From positions 806,001 through 870,000 of the forward strand of contig OZ257148.1 of the NCBI GenBank assembly GCA_965279285.1: a stretch of DNA of 64,000 nt, in the 5' to 3' direction. The notes below the pieces were generated by a model. It ran no database searches, had not been told where the DNA came from, and saw only the letters and a list, made by a program, of their open reading frames with translations. This DNA is from G965279335 sp965279285. GTDB lineage: Bacteria; Pseudomonadota; Gammaproteobacteria; DSM-16500. How positions within the stretch are numbered: the first letter of the stretch is position 1; the number at the start of each line of letters is the position of its first letter. Position numbers and translations under genes: made by a program. Shown here in pieces: positions 1 through 8,166 of the stretch.

Positions 1-176
1 CCGGTGAAATGCGGATTTCTCTTTTGTTAATGGGAATTGATGTTGAGCTTGATCAACTTGGAGATAGTTATTATTTACGGCTAGGCATTTTTCCGAATAA
101 TGTAAAAGCAAAAGAAGCGCAGAAACGGTTACAACAAAAAGGTATTGAAAGCACGATAGAGCAGATTGCCTTGTAA
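1..176 (+). CDS. SPOR-domain cell-division protein, C-terminal fragment (FtsN-like)
   Basis: The last 57 codons of a gene that enters from the left edge; the frame starts at base 3 and ends at TAA 174-176. The visible tail contains YYLRLGIF followed by an amphipathic stretch ending in KGIESTI. This is the typical SPOR (peptidoglycan-binding) pattern: an aromatic/valine strand, G-x-F, a helix of Ala/Leu/Gln, then K-G-hydrophobic. In E. coli the gene directly before hslV is ftsN, a periplasmic SPOR protein that activates septal peptidoglycan synthesis, and the same position here supports that reading. The N-terminal membrane anchor lies outside the window, so another SPOR protein (DedD- or RlpA-like) is possible. 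Confidence 0.72.
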   Translation, partial: GEMRISLLLMGIDVELDQLGDSYYLRLGIFPNNVKAKEAQKRLQQKGIESTIEQIAL

Positions 177-235
177 AACCCTATCTTCTCCCCCATATTA
201 TATTTTTGGGTTATTGATATAAAAAAGGAGTCCCT

Positions 236-775
236 TTGGAACAATATCGCGGCACAACAATAGTCTCAGTGCGTCGTAAAGGTGTGGTTGTCATTGGCGG
301 TGACGGACAGGTTACTATGGGCCATACGATTATGAAATCCAATGCCCGTAAGGTGCGACGTTTATACAACAACAAGGTTATTGCCGGTTTTGCAGGTGGT
401 ACCGCCGATGCTTTTACTTTATTTGAACGTTTTGAAGCAAAATTAGAGACTCATCAAGGTAATTTAGTCAGAGCTGCGGTTGAGATGGCGAAAGATTGGC
501 GTACAGATCGAGTTTTACGACGCTTAGAGGCTTTATTAGCCGTTGCTGATACGAAGGCATCATTGATTATTACAGGGAATGGCGATGTAATTGAGCCAGA
601 GGATGGTTTGATTGCTATTGGATCAGGGGGGCCGTATGCAAAATCAGCAGCTCAAGCACTACTAGATAATACCGAGCTAGATGCTAAATCGATCGTAGAA
701 AAATCATTAGGAATTGCAGCATCCATCTGTATCTACACGAATCAGAATTACACCATAGAAACCCTCGAAGAGTAA
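236..775 (+). CDS. hslV: HslV, peptidase subunit of the HslVU (ClpYQ) ATP-dependent protease
   Basis: HslV is the cytoplasmic threonine peptidase that forms a double hexamer and degrades proteins unfolded by HslU. The 179-aa length is normal. The conserved TTIVSVRR block begins at residue 7, so the nucleophile would be Thr7 after removal of a six-residue leader (MEQYRG). The matching lysine is Lys39 in the NARKVRR segment, and GGDGQ (21-25) is intact. The start is a TTG with a strong AGGAG five bases upstream, which supports the leader-containing N-terminus. hslU follows 18 bp later, so the two are one transcription unit; a heat-shock promoter is likely but I did not identify one. Confidence 0.97.
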   Translation: MEQYRGTTIVSVRRKGVVVIGGDGQVTMGHTIMKSNARKVRRLYNNKVIAGFAGGTADAFTLFERFEAKLETHQGNLVRAAVEMAKDWRTDRVLRRLEALLAVADTKASLIITGNGDVIEPEDGLIAIGSGGPYAKSAAQALLDNTELDAKSIVEKSLGIAASICIYTNQNYTIETLEE

Positions 776-793
776 ACAATAGAGAATAATACT

Positions 794-2131
794 ATGTCAG
801 ATATGACACCAAAAGAAATTGTAAATGAATTAGATAGACATATTGTCGGTCAGCCAGGCGCAAAACGAGCTGTTGCTATTGCCTTACGTAATCGTTGGCG
901 GCGTATGCAGTTATCTTCGCCTTTGCGTGATGAAATTATGCCGAAAAATATTTTGATGATAGGGCCGACGGGTGTTGGTAAAACAGAAATAGCACGACGT
1001 TTGGCAAAATTAGCCGATGCACCATTTATTAAAATTGAAGCCACTAAGTTTACTGAGGTGGGTTATGTTGGCCGTGATGTAGAGTCTATTATTCGTGACC
1101 TTGTGGATATGGCTGTTAAAATGATGCGTGAAAAACAAATGGCGAAAGTGCAAAAAGAAGCAGAGCGTGCTGCAGAAGAGCGTATTCTCGATGCTTTATT
1201 GCGCCCGGCACGAAGTTTTGTTGGTGAGCCTCAGGTTCCTACAGAGCCAGTGGACTCAACAACACGCCAATTATTTCGAAAAAAATTGCGAGCGGGTGAA
1301 TTAAGCGATAAAGAAATTGAAATCGAAGTTTCTGCTGCACCTATTGGTGTTGAAATTATGGCTCCGCCAGGAATGGAAGAAATGACAAATCAGTTACAAA
1401 GTATGTTTCAAAATCTTTCTACTGATCGAAAAAAAAATCGCAAATTAAAAATTAAAGATGCACAAAAATTTCTTCGTGAAGAAGAAGCAACTAAATTAAT
1501 TGACGATGAAGATTTAAAAACCCGAGCTTTAAAAAGTGTTGAACAAAATGGTATTGTATTTTTAGATGAAATCGACAAAATCGCCAAGCGTTCTGAACAA
1601 TCGGGAGCTGATGTGTCGCGCGAGGGTGTGCAGCGTGATTTATTACCGTTAATTGAAGGCTCAACAGTAACAACGAAGTATGGCATGGTTCGTACGGATC
1701 ATATTTTATTTATTGCTTCAGGCGCTTTTCATTATGCGAAACCATCAGATTTAATTCCCGAGTTACAGGGGCGATTACCGATTCGTGTTGAGCTTAAGGC
1801 ATTAAGTATTGATGATTTTGTTCGCATATTAACGGAACCGACATCTTCTTTAACCGAGCAATATATTGCTTTAATGGGTACAGAAGGCGTGACGATACAG
1901 TTTTTGCCGGAAGGTGTGCGTAGGATTGCAGAGGTGGCATGGCATGTTAATGAGCGAACAGAGAATATTGGCGCGCGACGTTTACATACGGTGATGGAGC
2001 GTTTATTAGAAGAAATATCGTATGAAGCATCAGACCGTGCTAATGAAGCAATTGCGGTTGATGGGGCTTATGTTAATAAATATTTAGATCAGTTGGTAAA
2101 AGACGATGATTTAAGTCGTTATATATTATGA
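794..2131 (+). CDS. hslU: HslU, ATPase/unfoldase subunit of HslVU
   Basis: HslU is the AAA+ (Clp/Hsp100) hexamer that unfolds substrates and feeds them into HslV. The 445-aa length fits the family. Visible are the Walker A motif GPTGVGKT (57-64), the Walker B motif ending in LDEID near residue 258, the GYVGRDVE pore region near residue 95, and a sensor-2 arginine block (GARRLHTVME) near residue 395. The C-terminus SRYIL is the conserved tail that inserts between HslV subunits and activates them. The stop codon overlaps the ATG of the next gene (ATGA), indicating translational coupling. Confidence 0.97.
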   Translation: MSDMTPKEIVNELDRHIVGQPGAKRAVAIALRNRWRRMQLSSPLRDEIMPKNILMIGPTGVGKTEIARRLAKLADAPFIKIEATKFTEVGYVGRDVESIIRDLVDMAVKMMREKQMAKVQKEAERAAEERILDALLRPARSFVGEPQVPTEPVDSTTRQLFRKKLRAGELSDKEIEIEVSAAPIGVEIMAPPGMEEMTNQLQSMFQNLSTDRKKNRKLKIKDAQKFLREEEATKLIDDEDLKTRALKSVEQNGIVFLDEIDKIAKRSEQSGADVSREGVQRDLLPLIEGSTVTTKYGMVRTDHILFIASGAFHYAKPSDLIPELQGRLPIRVELKALSIDDFVRILTEPTSSLTEQYIALMGTEGVTIQFLPEGVRRIAEVAWHVNERTENIGARRLHTVMERLLEEISYEASDRANEAIAVDGAYVNKYLDQLVKDDDLSRYIL

Positions 2132-2469
2132 TCCCAAGCGATTTGATACCAACAAAAATTATTTTGCATCAAAAATCAAAAACGCTAGAGGTGGAATTTA
2201 ATTCCGGTGAGCGTTTTGTTTTTTCTTGTGAATATTTACGTGTTTTTTCGCCTTCTGCTGAAGTGCGAGGACATGGTGTTGGCAATGAAAAGTTGGTGTT
2301 AGGTAAGCAAGACGTTAATATTGTTGCGATAGAGCCAGTAGGTCATTATGGTATTAAGCCGCTGTTTGATGATGGTCATGCTTCGGGAATTTTTAGTTGG
2401 CAAACATTGTATGAGCTGGGTGTTAAGCAAGAACAAAAATGGAGTGAGTATTTAAAAAAGTTAAATTAA
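2128..2469 (+). CDS. DUF971 domain protein (gamma-butyrobetaine hydroxylase-like N-terminal domain)
   Basis: A 113-aa protein consisting of one DUF971/GBBH-like N-terminal domain: LEVEFNSGERFVFSCEYLRVFSPSAEVRG, then HYGIKPLFDDGHASGIFSWQ. In eukaryotic trimethyllysine and butyrobetaine hydroxylases this domain binds zinc and is linked to the dioxygenase; standalone bacterial versions have no settled function. It overlaps the hslU stop by four bases and is therefore co-translated with hslVU, an association I recall from other gammaproteobacteria. It ends head-on with the following minus-strand gene, the two stop codons sharing bases 2466-2469. Confidence 0.9.
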   Translation: MIPSDLIPTKIILHQKSKTLEVEFNSGERFVFSCEYLRVFSPSAEVRGHGVGNEKLVLGKQDVNIVAIEPVGHYGIKPLFDDGHASGIFSWQTLYELGVKQEQKWSEYLKKLN

Positions 2470-3569
2470 GATGGCCCGTTGAGAGTTACACCGGGTGCAT
2501 TTTTTGGTGTGACCATTGCGTTAAGATCTTCTGCTGTTAATTCTGTATAAGTGTGCTTAAGTATATCTTGCCATAATTTAATGTATTGAGCTTCTGTTTC
2601 AAATTGTGGATAAACCCGGGTTTCAATGGAGCCTAAGGGATGGGCTGCAAGGTGAACGTTTAGCATTTCTTGAAAAATAGTTTTTTGTCGGCTGTTTGTT
2701 TCTACTGTATCAGTTTTAATTGTAAATTGGCTATCAATGGATTTTTTTTCATCCACGGTTGTTCCTACAGAAACTGTTTTTGATATTATGTTACGACCAG
2801 CATCGTGATTTTTGACAACAGTAAGATCAGTTTTTCGAGTGTCTAGGTAAGTACTTACTTTGCTATCAAAATAATTAGGCTGTTGCTCGGGAGGGAATAA
2901 AGTAGGTGTATGGGTGGGTGGTGTAGACGCAGCGTGCATAACGCTTGATGGCGGATTGATGGCTGTTGTTTGGCTTGATTGTAGCGTTTGATATTCAGTT
3001 GGAAAGGTTTTAATTAATTTTTTAATATCGGTCTCAACAAGTGTGAAAAGACGATGAAGTTTTTCTTTAATCTTACTGTCTGCGGGTAATTGGTCTGCTT
3101 GTTGGCTTATTTCACGAAAGAGATCATAAAAATTATATTTAGTATCGCTGACTGAGATAATCGTTTCTTGTGCCAGTAGTCCTTTAAGATGAACTTTGTC
3201 GAAGAAGAACTGTGATACCGTGCTATTTTTTAAAGCTGTTTCTGAGTTGAGTAGTTTGGTGATAAGTTCACTTAAGCTGTTGCTGCTGTTACAGCTAATG
3301 ATTTTTGGAACTGCTTTGTTATCAGTAGTAATGGATTCTTTGGCTTCTGAACATAATTTTGCGAATCCTTCAATTCCACGATTCATAATAATACCAGCAT
3401 TCCAGTCACGATATGTCACTGCTAATAAATGCGCTTTGCTTTTTTGGTCTATGTTAAGAGCAATCATTTTTTTAATGGTTTGCTGAAAAGTGTTAAAACG
3501 TGATAATAAGCTTTGAGGCGCGTTTGTTTTAACGCTCTGATGTGCATGCATAATTGTTATTAACTCCAT
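2466..3569 (-). CDS. Hypothetical protein with helical N-terminal half and Pro/Ser/Thr-rich linker
   Basis: I do not recognise this 367-aa protein. Residues 1-200 are rich in Lys, Leu and Gln and look alpha-helical (for example IKEKLHRLFTLVETDIKKL). Residues 205-235 form a linker rich in Pro, Thr and Ser. The rest is charged and lacks cysteine-rich or transmembrane segments; there is no signal peptide. The ATG at 3569 has no clear ribosome-binding site. The ATG six codons in (3551) has GGAG twelve bases upstream, a little far, so the start is uncertain. The gene is alone on its strand between hslVU-DUF971 and rpiA. Its composition resembles secreted effectors of intracellular gammaproteobacteria, but that is only a suggestion. 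Confidence 0.7.
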   Translation of the reverse strand: MELITIMHAHQSVKTNAPQSLLSRFNTFQQTIKKMIALNIDQKSKAHLLAVTYRDWNAGIIMNRGIEGFAKLCSEAKESITTDNKAVPKIISCNSSNSLSELITKLLNSETALKNSTVSQFFFDKVHLKGLLAQETIISVSDTKYNFYDLFREISQQADQLPADSKIKEKLHRLFTLVETDIKKLIKTFPTEYQTLQSSQTTAINPPSSVMHAASTPPTHTPTLFPPEQQPNYFDSKVSTYLDTRKTDLTVVKNHDAGRNIISKTVSVGTTVDEKKSIDSQFTIKTDTVETNSRQKTIFQEMLNVHLAAHPLGSIETRVYPQFETEAQYIKLWQDILKHTYTELTAEDLNAMVTPKNAPGVTLNGPS

Positions 3570-3667
3570 GATCTATTAAGCTATTATAACTTTTTTTGTT
3601 ATTCTTTTGTAGTTACAGTGATAATGTCATTATAATCAGGTAGCTATATTGGTGTTGCTGTAATTTT

Positions 3668-3795
3668 GTAACTACTCAGCAGCTAGAGAGGTTGGTGGGC
3701 ACGCTGCGCTTTGCCCACCCTACATAAATTATAAAAAACGTAGGGTGGGCAAAGCGCAGCGTGCCCACCAACCTCTCTAGCTGCTGAGTAATTAC
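3668..3795. repeat. Hairpin element copy 1 (128 bp, 56-nt arms)
   Basis: Two 56-nt arms pair with a single mismatch around a 16-nt AT-rich loop. The ends read GTAACTACTCAGCAGC and its complement; the core is GGTGGGCACGCTGCGC followed by TTTGCCCACCCTAC. The copy ends 20 bp before the rpiA start codon, so it is probably in the rpiA leader or overlaps its promoter region. No transposase gene is associated. Confidence 0.93.
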
Positions 3796-3815
3796 TTCAT
3801 TTTAAGGATGAAACA

Positions 3816-4469
3816 ATGAACCAAGCAGAATTAAAAAAACAAGTTGCGCAAGCCGCGCTTGAGTATATTGAACCAGGCATCGTGTTGGGGGTGGGTAGTG
3901 GGTCTACGGTGAATTATTTTATTGAGGCATTAAGGCCAATAAAAAATAAAATTGAGGCCGCTGTTGCAAGCTCAATGATGACAGAAAAAAAACTTCGAGA
4001 ATTGTCTATCCCAATTGTTGATTTAAATTCTGTGGGCGATTTAGGGCTTTATGTTGATGGAGCAGATGAGGTTAATTCTTACAAACAAATGATTAAGGGT
4101 GGCGGTGGTGCTTTAACACGAGAAAAAATTATTGCTACAGTCGCTAAGAAATTTGTTTGTATAGTTGATCAAAGTAAAGAGGTTGATTTACTGGGAGCAT
4201 TTCCCGTTGCAATTGAGGTGGTTCCCATAGCAAGAAGCTATGTGGCACGACAAATTGTAAAGTTGGGAGGCGATCCAGTGTATCGGGAAGGATTCGTGAC
4301 AGATAATGGGAATGTTATTTTAGATGTGTTTAATTTTAAAATGTTACATCCTATTGAGTTGGAAGAAAAATTGAATAATATAGTGGGTGTGGTAACTAAC
4401 GGAATTTTTGCTAAACGCACGGCTGATATTGTCTTGGTTGCTTCAGCAACAGGTGTTGTGAAAAGATAA
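3816..4469 (+). CDS. rpiA: Ribose-5-phosphate isomerase A
   Basis: RpiA interconverts ribose 5-phosphate and ribulose 5-phosphate in the cytosolic pentose phosphate pathway. At 217 aa it matches the family. The phosphate-binding loop GVGSGST is at 25-31, the DGADEVN signature near 81-87, and KGGGGALTREK (94-104) carries the catalytic glutamate and lysine region. AAGGATG lies just upstream of the ATG. The gene is single, bounded on both sides by hairpin elements. Its functional neighbour rpe, which acts on the same ribulose 5-phosphate, is 2 kb downstream on the other strand. Confidence 0.97.
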   Translation: MNQAELKKQVAQAALEYIEPGIVLGVGSGSTVNYFIEALRPIKNKIEAAVASSMMTEKKLRELSIPIVDLNSVGDLGLYVDGADEVNSYKQMIKGGGGALTREKIIATVAKKFVCIVDQSKEVDLLGAFPVAIEVVPIARSYVARQIVKLGGDPVYREGFVTDNGNVILDVFNFKMLHPIELEEKLNNIVGVVTNGIFAKRTADIVLVASATGVVKR

Positions 4470-4477
4470 AATTTGTT

Positions 4478-4668
4478 GTGACTAATTCAGCAGCCAGAGG
4501 GTTTGGTGGGCACGCTGCGCTTTGCCCACCCTACATTTATAATTTTTGGGGTTTGGTGGGTATGCTGCGCTTTGCCTCCTCTACATTTTTTATAATTTAT
4601 TTTTGTCATTTTTTGTAGGGTGGGCAAAGCGCAGCGTGCCCACCAAGCTTTTTCGTTGCTGAGTGTAG
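4478..4668. repeat. Hairpin element copy 2 with duplicated left arm
   Basis: Starts 9 bp after the rpiA stop. It contains a standard left arm, then a second, degenerate left arm (GGTGGGTATGCTGCGC, 4555-4570, followed by a damaged TTTGCCTCCTCTAC), then one right arm. The AT-rich stretch before the right arm is nearly the same as the loop of copy 9 (47599-47739). This indicates internal duplication of an arm followed by decay of one copy. Confidence 0.9.
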
Positions 4669-4680
4669 CTAATTATCTGA

Positions 4681-4710
4681 TTGCATGGACAATACGGCTT
4701 GTAGTAAAAT
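4681..4710 (+). promoter_or_regulatory. Predicted sigma-70 promoter for the 119-aa gene
   Basis: TTGCAT at 4681-4686 and TAAAAT at 4705-4710 are separated by 18 bases. The start would fall near 4717, about 20 bases before the ATG at 4738, leaving room for the AGGTGA ribosome-binding site. Predicted by eye only. Confidence 0.45.
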
Positions 4711-4737
4711 GACGTACGTATTTCGAGGTGAGATTTC

Positions 4738-5097
4738 ATGTTATATAAGACGACAAAGCGCTTTGGCCGTGGTCCTGAAATGATTCTTGAAACATTCAGA
4801 GATTATCAAGAAGCAGAACAGTTTATCCAAATAAAGCTTTCAGAAGACATCCATTTTAAGGTTCAGGCTACTTATCGTGTTTATGAGTTTGATGACTTGC
4901 TAAAAGAATTTACACAAAAAGATGCTCGGATTCCTGGTGCGCAGTCACAAGCAGTGACTGAATCATCTTCAGTTCAATCTTCTGGTAAAACACAAACGTT
5001 TAGCCCAACTCCTTTTAACACAAGGCCACAGCCCGGTGGTATGCCCGTATCGTGGATTAGGGATGAGGAAGAATCTAAAGACGGTGAAAAAAGATAG
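4738..5097 (+). CDS. Hypothetical protein, compact N-terminal domain with disordered tail
   Basis: A 119-aa protein whose function I do not know. Residues 1-60 look like a small mixed alpha/beta domain (MLYKTTKRFGRGPEM, then an acidic helix EAEQFIQIKLSED and a strand FKVQATYRVYEF). Residues 70-119 are rich in Ser, Gln, Pro and Gly and end in a highly charged EEESKDGEKR tail, probably disordered. No signal peptide or transmembrane segment is visible. AGGTGA eight bases before the ATG and a plausible promoter argue that it is a real gene. It stands alone between a hairpin element and a convergent small gene. Confidence 0.75.
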   Translation: MLYKTTKRFGRGPEMILETFRDYQEAEQFIQIKLSEDIHFKVQATYRVYEFDDLLKEFTQKDARIPGAQSQAVTESSSVQSSGKTQTFSPTPFNTRPQPGGMPVSWIRDEEESKDGEKR

Positions 5098-5123
5098 TTT
5101 CACTGCTTATTATCTTTGGTGAC

Positions 5124-5148
5124 AAAAAAATCCCCGCTTACGCAGGGA
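5124..5148 (-). terminator. Intrinsic terminator of the 71-aa gene
   Basis: Read on the minus strand, a stem of TCCCTGC, loop GTAA and GCGGGGA (one mismatch; 5131-5148) is followed directly by seven T residues (5130-5124). It lies 24 bp past the stop codon of the minus-strand gene at 5172. Confidence 0.75.
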
Positions 5149-5171
5149 CTAAAATCAAAACAACAGAAAGA

Positions 5172-5387
5172 TTATGTGCGATCTTTTGGTAATTTGCCGC
5201 CTAAGGGTGGTTGCTGAATTCGCGCATTTTTATCCGTTGGTACTACTTTGCCTTTGATTGTATTAGTTGTAGTGTGATGGCCTTTATCTTTGCCTAGGTT
5301 GTTTTTATCGGTAATGGGAGCGCCTGGCTTATTTGCGGTAATGTCTTTTTTCGGAGTATTTGGGTTGCTGAAGTCTCTTGGTTTCAT
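5172..5387 (-). CDS. Small basic hydrophilic hypothetical protein (71 aa)
   Basis: A 71-residue, strongly polar and basic protein rich in Lys, Pro, Thr, Asn and Asp, with no hydrophobic segment. It would be largely disordered, and I do not recognise it. It has its own signals: AGGAGA six bases before the ATG, a TATAAT hexamer about 35-40 bp upstream (5423-5428 on the plus strand), and a good intrinsic terminator downstream. These argue for a genuine, possibly well-expressed single-gene unit rather than a chance frame. Its composition recalls stress-induced disordered peptides, but no function can be assigned. Confidence 0.72.
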   Translation of the reverse strand: MKPRDFSNPNTPKKDITANKPGAPITDKNNLGKDKGHHTTTNTIKGKVVPTDKNARIQQPPLGGKLPKDRT

Positions 5388-5522
5388 AGCATTCTCCTCG
5401 TGTTTAGTTATTTCACCTTCCTATTATACCCTTATTTCGACCTTTTGTGTGGCTTAATTATGTCCACAATCAAAACATGTCATTGATTTTAATGAAGAAA
5501 TATTATTTTCTTTAAGCTTTAG

Positions 5523-5918
5523 TTAAGTACTGGGGGTTAGGGGGTAATAAATCATCTGAATAGTATTACCATCAGGGTCAGCGATATAAAAACTGCGAGT
5601 ATTGTCTCTGTGATTCTTTGGAAGGGCCTTGATAGTCACATTTTCAGACTTTAAATATTGATACCAAGCATCAACGTCACTTCGCTCATTTAAAAAAAAT
5701 CCTGTATGATCAAGGTGTTGATGTTTGTTCGGCACAAAATCTGCTGGAGCGCGATGCAAAGCAAGGTTGTCATTGCCGGAGGAAAGATAGAGATTATTGT
5801 CGTCAGGGCGCCAAACCACTTTCATTCCGAGTAAATCGACATAAAATTTTTCACAAGCAGCAAAATTTTTTACAAATAAAGCAACATGGTGTAAGCCGGC
5901 ATGCGGTTTTGGTTTCAT
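5523..5918 (-). CDS. VOC (glyoxalase/dioxygenase) superfamily protein
   Basis: A 131-aa protein with the paired beta-alpha-beta-beta-beta modules of the vicinal oxygen chelate fold: GLHHVALFVKNFAACEKFYVDLLGMKVVW at 8-36 and HLDHTGFFLNERSDVDAWY at 68-86, ending in YIADPDGNTIQMIY, the usual C-terminal metal-ligand strand. Candidate ligands are the histidine at the start of each module and a residue in the last strand. Members include glyoxalase I, fosfomycin-resistance proteins and extradiol dioxygenases, and the substrate cannot be read from sequence alone. The start codon overlaps the end of rpe by four bases, so it is translated from the rpe mRNA. Confidence 0.9.
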   Translation of the reverse strand: MKPKPHAGLHHVALFVKNFAACEKFYVDLLGMKVVWRPDDNNLYLSSGNDNLALHRAPADFVPNKHQHLDHTGFFLNERSDVDAWYQYLKSENVTIKALPKNHRDNTRSFYIADPDGNTIQMIYYPLTPST

Positions 5919-6589
5919 GGCGTTACTTTCCTTAGCTCATTGCGCATTTCATGGATAACTTTTGCATAGTTTGGCTGTGTAAAGATGGCTGAGCCAGCAA
6001 TAAACATGTCTGCGCCTGCTTTTGCTATTGTGCAAATATTATCTGCATTGATTCCTCCGTCAACAGCAAGGCGAATATTTTTCCCGCTGGCATCGATGAG
6101 GGCTCGCGCTTGTGCTATTTTTTCTAGAGCTGAAGGGATAAATTGCTGACCTCCAAAGCCTGGGTTGACTGACATAATTAAAATTAAATCAATTTTGTCT
6201 AATACATAGTCAAGATAGCTTAAGGGAGTAGCAGGGTTAAAAGCGAGCCCTGCTTTACAATAATGTTCGCGAATTAGAGCGAGGCTACGATCAATGTGTA
6301 AAGAAGCTTCAGGATGAAAAGTAATATAGCTCGCGCCAGCTTTAGCAAAGTCGACTATGAGTTGGTCTACAGGTTGGGCCATGAGGTGTACGTCAATAGG
6401 AGCGGTAATGCCATGTTTACGTAAAGCAGCACAAACAAGAGGGCCTACGGTTAAATTAGGCACATAGTGGTTATCCATAACGTCTAGATGTAATATATCC
6501 CCACCCGCTGTTAAGACGGTACTCGCTTCTTGTCCAAGGTTAGCAAAATCAGCTGAAAGTAAGGAGGGTGCTATAAGAAAATTTTGCAT
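5915..6589 (-). CDS. rpe: Ribulose-phosphate 3-epimerase
   Basis: Rpe interconverts ribulose 5-phosphate and xylulose 5-phosphate in the pentose phosphate pathway. This 224-aa TIM-barrel protein has the expected motifs: IAPSLLSADF near the N-terminus, LHLDVMDNHYVPNLTVGP (metal and catalytic Asp, about 34-51), IDVHLM, FHPEAS, SVNPGFGGQ and the second catalytic Asp in LAVDGGIN. AAAGGAT lies about six bases upstream of the ATG. It is followed by, and overlaps, the VOC-family gene. The region upstream (6590-6855) holds a hairpin element and faces waaA. Confidence 0.97.
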   Translation of the reverse strand: MQNFLIAPSLLSADFANLGQEASTVLTAGGDILHLDVMDNHYVPNLTVGPLVCAALRKHGITAPIDVHLMAQPVDQLIVDFAKAGASYITFHPEASLHIDRSLALIREHYCKAGLAFNPATPLSYLDYVLDKIDLILIMSVNPGFGGQQFIPSALEKIAQARALIDASGKNIRLAVDGGINADNICTIAKAGADMFIAGSAIFTQPNYAKVIHEMRNELRKVTP

Positions 6590-6725
6590 TTAATATCCTT
6601 TAGACGTGCGCACTTCAATCAATGTATACTTTAGTCTATTTTGAATCGATGAATTGTTGATTTTAGGATAATTGCAAAATAATGCAAGTATTGCTAAAAC
6701 GGAGAAATGGTTCGATATATAATGA

Positions 6726-6853
6726 GTGGTGGGCACGCTGCGCTTTGCCCACCCTACGTCTTTATTTATATTTTGTAAGGTGAGCAAAGTGCAGCGTGTC
6801 CCCCATTTTTATTTATATTTTGTAGGGTGGGCAAAGCGCAGCGTGCCCACCAC
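6726..6853. repeat. Hairpin element copy 3 with duplicated right arm
   Basis: A left arm (6726-6758) is followed by a degenerate right arm (AAGGTGAGCAAAGTGCAGCG, 6777-6796) and then an intact right arm (6821-6853). The spacer TTTATTTATATTTTGTA precedes each right arm, showing that a spacer-plus-arm unit was duplicated. The usual GTAACTACTCAGC termini are missing. The element ends 2 bp before the upstream candidate ATG (6856) of waaA. Confidence 0.9.
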
Positions 6854-6900
6854 TAATGTTGTTAAGCCGTAGATTTTTTAGAGAAAAGAGGAATAAGCCA

Positions 6901-8157
6901 TTGCGTTATTTATATAGTTTTTTATTTTATTTAATTGTACCGATTCTTTTTGTGCGGTTGCTATGGCGTTCACGTAAGAATCCGAATTATCGTAGTCGTT
7001 GGTTAGAAAGAATTGGTTATTGTCCCTATATTTTTAATCAATGTATCTGGATTCATGCTGTATCAGTAGGTGAGTCGATTGCGGCTATTCCCTTTATTAA
7101 AGCGATAAAAAAACGTTATCCTGACTTGCCAATATTAATTACTAATATGACACCAACCGGCGCAGCAAGAATTAAAGCAGCACTCGGTGATACCGTTATG
7201 CAAGCGTATATTCCTTATGATTTACCTGATGCAGTTGAGCGTTTTTTAAGTAGAGTTAATCCTACGGTAGCGATCGTGATGGAAACAGAAATGTGGCCTA
7301 ATATGTTTGCAGAATGTAAAAACCGAGGAATTCCATTAATGATCGCTAATGCACGGTTGTCAGAAAAATCAGCTCGTGGTTATCATCGAATTGCTAGCAT
7401 GACGCAAGAAATGTTATCAGCGGTAAGTATGATTGCAGTTCAAGCAAGTGCAGATGCTGAGCGTTTTATTGCCTTAGGTATTCCACCTGAACGTATCGTT
7501 GTTACTGGAAATCTTAAATTTGACTTGGAGATTCCGCAAGATTTAGCTGCGAAGAGTGCAGCACTTCGGACGCAGTTAGGCGATGACAGATTGATTTGGA
7601 TTGCTGCAAGCACTCATCAAGGTGAAGAAGAAATTATTCTAGCCGCACATCGATTAGTTTGTAAAAAATTTCCTAATGCTTTGTTAATATTAGTGCCTCG
7701 TCACCCTGAACGTTTTGCTGCGATGAGTGAGTTAGCAACACAACAAGGTTTTCGTGTAGCGCGGCGGAGTGAAAATCAACTTTGTACGTCTGAAACAGAT
7801 GTTTATCTTGGAGATACAATGGGTGAGTTGTTGCTCATGTATTCTGTTGCTGATGTCACGTTTGTGGCTGGTAGTTTTGTTGAGGTAGGCGGGCACAATA
7901 TGTTAGAACCAGCGGCTTTAGGTAAACCCATTTTAACTGGACCATCATTATTTAATTTTGCAGAAATTAGTGAGATGTTATTTGCAGCACAAGCAATGCT
8001 TAAAGTGGAAAATGCGAATCAATTAGCGGATGCGGTGATTAAGCTTTTAGATCAACCTGAATTTCGTAAAAAAATGGGTGAGCAAGCTTTGGGTGTCATC
8101 GTGGCAAATCGCGGGTCGCTTGCTAAGCAATTGCAGTTGGCAATGAATTTATTTTAG
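6901..8157 (+). CDS. waaA: 3-deoxy-D-manno-octulosonic acid (Kdo) transferase
   Basis: WaaA (KdtA) adds Kdo to lipid IVA at the cytoplasmic face of the inner membrane. The protein opens with a membrane anchor (YSFLFYLIVPILFVRLLW) and RSRKNPNYRSRWLERIG, followed by WIHAVSVGE with the catalytic glutamate. The C-terminal GT-B half shows GNLKFD, ASTHQGEEEI, VPRHPERF and GGHNMLEPAALGKPI. I chose the TTG at 6901 (418 aa) because AGAGG lies nine bases upstream and the N-terminus then aligns with E. coli. An ATG at 6856 would add 15 residues that start right at the hairpin element. An MHS transporter follows after 9 bp. Confidence 0.93.
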   Translation: MRYLYSFLFYLIVPILFVRLLWRSRKNPNYRSRWLERIGYCPYIFNQCIWIHAVSVGESIAAIPFIKAIKKRYPDLPILITNMTPTGAARIKAALGDTVMQAYIPYDLPDAVERFLSRVNPTVAIVMETEMWPNMFAECKNRGIPLMIANARLSEKSARGYHRIASMTQEMLSAVSMIAVQASADAERFIALGIPPERIVVTGNLKFDLEIPQDLAAKSAALRTQLGDDRLIWIAASTHQGEEEIILAAHRLVCKKFPNALLILVPRHPERFAAMSELATQQGFRVARRSENQLCTSETDVYLGDTMGELLLMYSVADVTFVAGSFVEVGGHNMLEPAALGKPILTGPSLFNFAEISEMLFAAQAMLKVENANQLADAVIKLLDQPEFRKKMGEQALGVIVANRGSLAKQLQLAMNLF

Positions 8158-8166
8158 TTTTATTCT

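Noticed and set aside
6590..6787. 65-aa minus-strand frame upstream of rpe
   Set aside because: Part of it is translated from hairpin copy 3 and the rest is AT-rich leader; no family resemblance.
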